From: Lutimaribacter_A marinistellae
GTDB taxonomy: Bacteria > Pseudomonadota > Alphaproteobacteria > Rhodobacterales > Rhodobacteraceae
Length of the DNA: 64,000 nucleotides
Reading direction: 5' to 3'
NCBI RefSeq assembly: GCF_042648365.1
Contig: NZ_JBHRXI010000001.1
Span: 248,001-312,000, forward strand
Under the pieces are notes generated by a model that saw nothing but the letters and a program-made list of their open reading frames with translations, was not told where the DNA came from and did not search any database. Below, one piece after another: positions 59,142 through 64,000 of the stretch. The position numbers and the translations under genes were made by a program. Every line of letters begins with the position of its first letter. The stretch's first letter is position 1.

Positions 59142-60127
59142 AGACCTACCAGATCGTGGGCATCGGAAATGCCGTCGTCGACGTTATCAGCCAATGCGAC
59201 GACTCCTTTCTGCAGATCATGGGGATCGAGAAGGGCATCATGCAGCTTGTAGAGCGTGAGCGTGGTGAACTGCTGTTTGCCGCGATGAAGGATCGGGTGC
59301 AGACCCCCGGCGGATCCGTGGCAAACACCATCGCCGGCGCGGGGGCTTTGGGTTTGGAAGCCGCATTCATCGGCCGGGTGCATGACGATGCGCTGGGACG
59401 CTTTTATGCCGATGCAATGAATGAAGAAGGCGTTGATTTCGTCAATCCGCCCATCCCCGACGGAGAGTTGCCTACCTCGAACTCAATGATTTTCGTTTCG
59501 CCGGACGGTGAGCGATCGATGAATACTTATCTGGGGATTTCCTCGGAATTGAGTTCGGAAGACGTTTCGAAAGAGGTTGCCGGAAACGCGCAGATCATGT
59601 TCCTCGAGGGCTATTTGTTCGACAAGGACAAGGGCAAGACAGCCTTTATGGAGGCCGCCCGCGATTGTCGCGAAGGCGGCGGCAAGACGGGTATCGCCAT
59701 TTCCGACCCGTTCTGCGTGGAACGGCATCGCGCCGATTTCCTGTCACTGATCGAGAACGAACTGGATTTCGTCATCGGGAATGAGGCGGAAATCCGGTCA
59801 CTGTTCGAGACCGACGACCTGGAAGAGGCGCTTGGGAAAACCGCCGCAATCTGCCCTCTGGTGATCTGCACGCGCTCCGGTGACGGGGTTAGCGTCGTAT
59901 CGGGCGACACGCGGATCGATGTACCTGTCGAAAAGGTCGTTCCCGTGGACGCTACCGGCGCGGGCGACCAGTTTGCCGCCGGGTTTCTCTACGGTATGGC
60001 GACGGGGCGCGACCTCGAGACCTGCGCTAAAATCGGCAATGTCTGCGCGCGTGAGGTGATCGGACATATCGGCCCGCGCCCGGAAACCAACGTGCTGGAA
60101 CTGCTAAAGGAAGACGGGCTGGTTTGA
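59138..60127 (+). CDS. PfkB family adenosine kinase
   Basis: A 329-aa ribokinase-fold sugar kinase of the adenosine kinase type. GIGNAVVDVISQCDDSFL at the N terminus, GGSVANTIAGAGALG and the catalytic-base motif VDATGAGDQFAAGFLYG near residue 272 are diagnostic. It phosphorylates adenosine to AMP for purine salvage, complementing deoD and the nucleoside importer. The start lies within the nth stop. Other PfkB substrates are less likely given the N-terminal features. Confidence 0.9.
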   Translation: MKTYQIVGIGNAVVDVISQCDDSFLQIMGIEKGIMQLVERERGELLFAAMKDRVQTPGGSVANTIAGAGALGLEAAFIGRVHDDALGRFYADAMNEEGVDFVNPPIPDGELPTSNSMIFVSPDGERSMNTYLGISSELSSEDVSKEVAGNAQIMFLEGYLFDKDKGKTAFMEAARDCREGGGKTGIAISDPFCVERHRADFLSLIENELDFVIGNEAEIRSLFETDDLEEALGKTAAICPLVICTRSGDGVSVVSGDTRIDVPVEKVVPVDATGAGDQFAAGFLYGMATGRDLETCAKIGNVCAREVIGHIGPRPETNVLELLKEDGLV

Positions 60128-60164
60128 AGCTTTTTCTGTCGGCTACCTAGCGAGGATCAAGGGT

Positions 60165-60818
60165 TCAGGGCGCGTTTCGTTGTGACGGATCTCGGGTGAA
60201 CGCCTCGGTCGGAGACGTGACTTGATGCTGGGCCTTGGCGGCTTCGGCCCACCATGCGAGTTGCCGAAAGGTTCCACCGAAGTAGCCCTTCCATCTTTCT
60301 TCGTCGACGTCGGCAGCGAATGTTCCATTGTCGACCAGCACATCTTGCGCATGCGGAACGTGGACCATCGCGGACACCGGTAAGCAGCCCAACTCACTCA
60401 GAAAAGTACGCATGTTAACCGCCGCCCGTGCACCGCCCCACTGCCCGGCAGAGTAGGTCACGATGGCGCTGGGCTTGTACGAAAACAACGAACTGCCAAA
60501 GTGATTGAGCAGGTTCGCCAATGCTGGGCTCATGGAGTGATTGTATTCGGGACTCACCGCTACGTAGGCATCCGCCGCACCTATCTTCGCCGCCACCCCC
60601 CGCAGATCCGCCGGAACGCGTGACGCAGAATAGGCGAAATGGGGCTTGAAAGGCGGAGTTTGATCGATCTCCAGCGGATCTACGATCTCAACCTCGATAC
60701 CCATCTCGGATAGCTGCAGGGCGCAGGCCTTGGCCACGCGCGCTCCCAGACGCATTGGCCGCGGAGGGGTACTTTCCCGGACGGACCCCAAGAATACGAG
60801 AGTTTTCATTTTCGTCAT
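60165..60818 (-). CDS. NADPH-dependent FMN reductase family protein
   Basis: A 217-aa flavodoxin-like reductase. The phosphate loop is LVFLGSVRESTPPRP and the flavin-side loop is SPEYNHSMSPALANLLNHF, followed by KPSAIVTYSAGQWGGARAA. Such proteins reduce FMN, quinones or azo compounds. An AAGGGA site precedes ATG 60818; ATG 60809 is also possible. It is convergent with adenosine kinase and divergent from the ArsC-like gene. Substrate unknown. Confidence 0.85.
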   Translation of the reverse strand: MTKMKTLVFLGSVRESTPPRPMRLGARVAKACALQLSEMGIEVEIVDPLEIDQTPPFKPHFAYSASRVPADLRGVAAKIGAADAYVAVSPEYNHSMSPALANLLNHFGSSLFSYKPSAIVTYSAGQWGGARAAVNMRTFLSELGCLPVSAMVHVPHAQDVLVDNGTFAADVDEERWKGYFGGTFRQLAWWAEAAKAQHQVTSPTEAFTRDPSQRNAP

Positions 60819-60909
60819 AATCCCTTGGCATGATGCAAACACATGCGTCCGTCCCGGATATCGCATGCGCAGGAAAGAGTTTCATTTGCTCTGAACAGAA
60901 TGCAGGCCC

Positions 60910-61329
60910 ATGATAGTAATCCACCATAATCCCGATTGCGGAACATCCAGAAATGTCCTGTCCCTGATCAGGGCGGCCGGATATTCGCCCGAAACAATCC
61001 CTTATCTCGATACCGGCTGGACCCGCCCACAATTGCTCGGCCTCTTCGCGGCGGCAAACCTTACGCCACGTGCGGCTTTACGAACAACGAAAAGCCCGGC
61101 GGAACAACTGGGCCTGCTCGATCCGTCCGTCGGCGGAGACGTCCTGCTGGATGCGATGCTGGAACATCCCGTGTTGGTCAATCGTCCGATCGTATGCACG
61201 CCAAAGGGAGTACGCCTCTGCCGGCCTTCCGAGTTCGTACTGGACCTTCTGGACCGCTGGCCCGAAGGCCCTGTGTTCAAGGAAGACGGGCAGATGATCT
61301 TGGATGGCTCGGGACACAGGGTAATCTGA
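60910..61329 (+). CDS. arsC: ArsC-family (glutaredoxin-type) arsenate reductase
   Basis: A 139-aa thioredoxin-fold reductase. The catalytic Cys10 is in NPDCGTSRNVL, and NRPIVCTPKGVRLCRPSE includes the Arg of the arsenate site (NRPIV). It uses glutathione and glutaredoxin to reduce arsenate, and gshB is in the same window. There is no arsR, arsB or acr3 nearby, so resistance by export is not shown; the family also contains Spx-like and unknown members. Divergent from the FMN reductase. Confidence 0.85.
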   Translation: MIVIHHNPDCGTSRNVLSLIRAAGYSPETIPYLDTGWTRPQLLGLFAAANLTPRAALRTTKSPAEQLGLLDPSVGGDVLLDAMLEHPVLVNRPIVCTPKGVRLCRPSEFVLDLLDRWPEGPVFKEDGQMILDGSGHRVI

Positions 61330-61427
61330 AGGACTATCTATCGAAGCTTCCACAGGCCGGATCGCCAAAATTCTGCCGAATTGCGCTTCTATCCAATCGA
61401 GACTTTGATCGATTGGCGGGCAAGTTC

Positions 61428-62144
61428 ATGATGTTACGTGTAGCGGTACTGGTCGACGGCGATAACTTGAGCCCGTCTCTGGCTGATGACGTACTGGAAT
61501 ATGCCCGAACAAAAGGCACATTGGACCTTGCCCGGGTGTATCTCGACGCCCAGCGAACGTGCGCATGGCATGATCAGTCAGATTTCCGGCTGCAACACGC
61601 AGGTACCGGCAAGAACGCATCTGACCTCTTGATGGCTGTCGAGGCGATGGAACTCGCCCTACGAGAGGGGTTCGATTGTCTGGTGCTGGCCTCTTCGGAT
61701 GGCGATTTCTCACATCTCGCGCGCCGGTTGCGAGAGTTGGGATGTCTTGTCTGCGGCGTCGGCACGGCAAAAGCGCCGGCCAACCTGCGAGCCGCCTGCT
61801 CTAGTTTTCATGAAGTCGGTCAGCGCGGCGAAGCTCTCAATGGTCAACTAACAGCGTCTAGTTCGACGTCCTCCGAACGCGCGGTGCTTTCACCGCTCGA
61901 TGGAAAGGTCAGGACCATCATCACTACGAATGGTAAGAATGGTCGCGGTATGACCATCTCTGACTTTGGGCAGCTGATGCACAAGGAGTATTCGGTCTCG
62001 GCAAAAAGCCTGCAAGAAGGAAACTGGCGCGCCTATCTTTCGGCGCGCCCCGCGCTCTACGAGCTAGACCCGAAAGGTCCAAATGCAAAAGTACGGCTGG
62101 CATGTGAAGGCCTGTCAACCAAGCCAGAACTAGCGGCGGAATGA
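61428..62144 (+). CDS. NYN (PIN-like) domain protein with C-terminal LOTUS/OST-HTH-like domain
   Basis: A 238-aa protein. The N-terminal NYN/LabA nuclease-like domain shows acidic motifs LVDGDN (about residues 8-13), KNASDLLMAVEAME and LASSDGDFSHLARRLRELG, followed by a Ser/Thr-rich linker. The C-terminal part, MTISDFGQLMHKEYSVSAKS and LQEGNWRAYLSARPALYEL, resembles a LOTUS (OST-HTH) RNA-binding domain. NYN-LOTUS proteins are predicted RNA-processing enzymes. The ATG at 61428 (or 61431) is the first that gives a standard N terminus; the frame is open much earlier, antisense to neighbours. Confidence 0.78.
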   Translation: MMLRVAVLVDGDNLSPSLADDVLEYARTKGTLDLARVYLDAQRTCAWHDQSDFRLQHAGTGKNASDLLMAVEAMELALREGFDCLVLASSDGDFSHLARRLRELGCLVCGVGTAKAPANLRAACSSFHEVGQRGEALNGQLTASSSTSSERAVLSPLDGKVRTIITTNGKNGRGMTISDFGQLMHKEYSVSAKSLQEGNWRAYLSARPALYELDPKGPNAKVRLACEGLSTKPELAAE

Positions 62145-62182
62145 GATCCATTTTGAGCCAGTCAGAGCCTTTCCTGCCCGTG

Positions 62183-62677
62183 TCAGCGCTTGAAATCGAG
62201 ATGATCTGAAAAAGCCTGCAGGACCTGAGCATAAACTTCACGCTTGAACGGAACGATCTGGTCGATCAGGCGATCTGGTTCCTGCCATTTCCAATGTGTG
62301 AACTCGGGATGCTCGGTGTCGATCTTCACCTGATCGTCCCGGCCTGTGAAACGTAGTAGAAACCACTTTTGCTTCTGCCCCCGGAAGCGTCCCTTCCAGA
62401 TGTTCGGCACCAAGGACAAAGGCAGATCATAAGTCAGCCAGTCTTCGGTCTGGTCCACCGGCTCGACGAGATCAGGGGTTACTCCGGTCTCTTCCCACAA
62501 CTCGCGCAGCGCGCCCTCGAGCGGGGTTTCGCCGTCATCAAGTCCGCCTTGCGGCATCTGCCAGGCTTCCTCTTCCATGTCGTTGCGCTGTCCGGTGAAG
62601 ATAAACCCCCGTTCGTTCATCAACATGACGCCGACACAGGGGCGATAGGGCAGTTTCGCTATTTCGTCTGGGGTCAT
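62183..62677 (-). CDS. rppH: RNA pyrophosphohydrolase
   Basis: A 164-aa Nudix hydrolase that removes pyrophosphate from 5'-triphosphate RNA and starts RNase E-dependent decay. The Nudix box, GGLDDGE...RELWEETG, spans about residues 44-65. PYRPCVGVMLMNERGFIFTGQR and the C-terminal RFRGQKQKWFLLRF are RppH-specific. The gene is near-adjacent to a possible RNA-cleaving NYN protein, which gives an RNA-metabolism flavour, but the two are on opposite strands. Strong family match. Confidence 0.95.
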   Translation of the reverse strand: MTPDEIAKLPYRPCVGVMLMNERGFIFTGQRNDMEEEAWQMPQGGLDDGETPLEGALRELWEETGVTPDLVEPVDQTEDWLTYDLPLSLVPNIWKGRFRGQKQKWFLLRFTGRDDQVKIDTEHPEFTHWKWQEPDRLIDQIVPFKREVYAQVLQAFSDHLDFKR

Positions 62678-62813
62678 GACAGATCTCTCGTTGTTCCCGT
62701 CGTTTCTCTAGCAACGCGACGCGACGGCGGGAAGGGTTTGACGCAAGGTTGGGCGTGACACGCCGGGGGAAAGGGCGTCATCGTCTTCGACAAATCCGAG
62801 GGAGAGTTTCACC

Positions 62814-64000
62814 ATGACTGCGTACCCAAATCTGCTGGCCCCGCTCGATCTGGGCTTTACCACCCTGAAGAACCGCGTGCTGATGGGCTCTATGCATACC
62901 GGCTTGGAAGAGACAGGCGATTGGAACCGGGTGGCCGAGTTCTATGCCGACCGTGCGCGCGGCGGTGTCGCGTTGATGGTTACCGGCGGAATCGGCCCCA
63001 ACCTGGAAGGCTCGGTCTTGCCGGGAGCGGCGATGATGACCACGGAAAAGGATGTCGAGAACCATTCGGTCGTGACGCAGCGGGTGCATGAGGCTGGCGG
63101 CAAGATCGCGATGCAGATTCTCCACGCCGGTCGCTATGCCTATGGGCCGAAATGCGTGGCACCATCGCCCGTGAAATCACCCATCTCTCCTTTCCCTCCT
63201 AATGAACTGGACGAGGACGGGATTGAAAAACAGATTGCCGACATCGTGAATGCGGCCGTGCTCGCGCAACGCGCCGGATATGACGGCGTCGAGGTCATGG
63301 GGTCCGAGGGCTATTTCCTCAACCAGTTTCTGGTAACTCATACCAACAAGCGCGAGGATCGGTGGGGCGGATCTTACGAAAACCGGATGCGCCTACCGCT
63401 GGAGGTTGTTCGTCGCACACGTGAAGCCGTGGGTTCGGACTTCATAATTATCTATCGACTCTCGATGATTGATCTGGTGCCCAACGGCTCGACCTTTGAC
63501 GAGGTCGTCACTTTGGCGAAAGAGGTCGAAAAAGCAGGCGCGACGATCATCAATACCGGTATCGGGTGGCACGAGGCGCGGATTCCGACCATTGCTACCA
63601 GCGTACCCCGCCGCGCTTTTGCTTGGGTCACGAAAAAGCTGATGGGTCAGGTGTCGATCCCGGTCATCACCTCGAACCGGATCAACACGCCCCAAGTGGC
63701 CGAGGATGTTCTGTCCGAAGGTTGCGCAGACATGGTTTCGTTGGCCCGCCCCATGCTGGCGGATGCGGATTTCGTGAAGAAGGCCGAACTGGGTAAAGCA
63801 GATCGTATCGCGCCCTGTATTGCCTGCAACCAGGCCTGTCTCGATCACACATTCGGGGGAAAACTGACATCCTGTTTGGTCAACCCTCGCGCCTGTCACG
63901 AAACCGAACTTGTTATCACGCAGGTTGTCTCTCCCAAAAGAGTGGCCGTCGTCGGCGCTGGTCCCGCAGGGCTTTCTACTGCGATCACCGCTGCAGAGCG
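62814..64000 (+). CDS. fadH: 2,4-dienoyl-CoA reductase/old yellow enzyme family (FadH-like), 3'-truncated by window edge
   Basis: The first 395 residues of a flavin/iron-sulfur oxidoreductase. The N-terminal TIM barrel has KNRVLMGSMHTGLEE, GVALMVTGGIGPN, AMQILHAGRYAYGP and the active-site region YFLNQFLVTHTNKREDRWGG. The 4Fe-4S cysteines lie in IAPCIACNQACLDHTFGG and SCLVNPRAC, and the FAD domain begins at VAVVGAGPAGLS just before the edge. FadH reduces 2,4-dienoyl-CoA during beta-oxidation of unsaturated acids. GGGAGA precedes the ATG. The stop lies outside the window. Confidence 0.92.
   Translation, partial: MTAYPNLLAPLDLGFTTLKNRVLMGSMHTGLEETGDWNRVAEFYADRARGGVALMVTGGIGPNLEGSVLPGAAMMTTEKDVENHSVVTQRVHEAGGKIAMQILHAGRYAYGPKCVAPSPVKSPISPFPPNELDEDGIEKQIADIVNAAVLAQRAGYDGVEVMGSEGYFLNQFLVTHTNKREDRWGGSYENRMRLPLEVVRRTREAVGSDFIIIYRLSMIDLVPNGSTFDEVVTLAKEVEKAGATIINTGIGWHEARIPTIATSVPRRAFAWVTKKLMGQVSIPVITSNRINTPQVAEDVLSEGCADMVSLARPMLADADFVKKAELGKADRIAPCIACNQACLDHTFGGKLTSCLVNPRACHETELVITQVVSPKRVAVVGAGPAGLSTAITAAE

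Noticed and set aside
1..64000. tRNA, rRNA, CRISPR, insertion sequences, attachment sites
   Set aside because: No cloverleaf with CCA-ending context, no spaced short repeats, and no transposase or integrase frames were seen on either strand.

Overview
The window looks like a chromosomal segment of a Rhodobacteraceae (Roseobacter-group) alphaproteobacterium. The support is gene content: a paired ethylmalonyl-CoA pathway (crotonyl-CoA carboxylase/reductase and an ethylmalonyl-CoA mutase-type enzyme), an RpoH2-type heat-shock sigma factor next to ChaN, an HvrA-like H-NS protein, a LuxR/LuxI pair beside ccr, a TauE/TIGR02186 pair, and an Irr-type ICE operator in front of a NifU-like gene. No tRNA, rRNA, CRISPR array, insertion sequence or prophage is visible. 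Gene density is very high, with many ATGA-type overlaps.

Layout. 1-13.36 kb is very GC-rich: the end of a rod-shape cluster (PBP2, RodA), a hydroxyacid dehydrogenase, an M3 peptidase, a trans-sulfuration-type PLP enzyme, a five-gene stressosome operon (RsbR, RsbS, RsbT, an ATPase-SpoIIE phosphatase fusion, and an ATPase-histidine kinase fusion), a small membrane/redox pair and an exported orphan. At about 13.3-13.4 kb base composition falls sharply, at a 15-bp direct repeat. Beyond it lie a disulfide oxidoreductase and the decayed remains of a LigD polymerase/primase gene (15.0-15.6 kb). From 15.6 kb onward the genes are ordinary core genes of lower GC.

15.6-20.2 kb (minus strand): MoeB-like, dut, coaBC, chaN, rpoH2, with a likely sigma-E promoter for rpoH2. 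20.3-25.9 kb: cobU, a CobC-like phosphatase, GST, YifB/ComM, gshB, YraN, rsmI. 26-35.9 kb: LpoA-like lipoprotein, glnD, murJ, a rhomboid-fold protein lacking the catalytic residues, trpS, a leucine/valine-type dehydrogenase with a divergent Lrp regulator, and a branched-chain aminotransferase. 36-44.9 kb: usp, nfuA, tsaB, rimI, a four-gene BMP/nucleoside ABC transporter, and TauE with its TIGR02186 partner. 44.9-48.7 kb (minus): small ORF, luxR, luxI, a RecD-like helicase and an SDR, possibly one transcript. 48.9-53.9 kb: ccr, an acyltransferase and the mutase. 54-60 kb: H-NS-like protein, deoD, DUF1989, DEAD helicase, Ada, nth, adenosine kinase. 60-64 kb: FMN reductase, ArsC-like, a NYN/LOTUS-like protein, rppH and the start of an old-yellow-enzyme-type reductase.

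The most interesting system is the stressosome operon, which appears to end in a HisKA_2-type histidine kinase rather than a sigma-B switch. Also worth attention are the composition break at 13.4 kb, the catalytically dead rhomboid, the quorum-sensing cluster with its overlapping small ORF, and two readable regulatory sites (Irr box at nfuA, sigma-E promoter at rpoH2).
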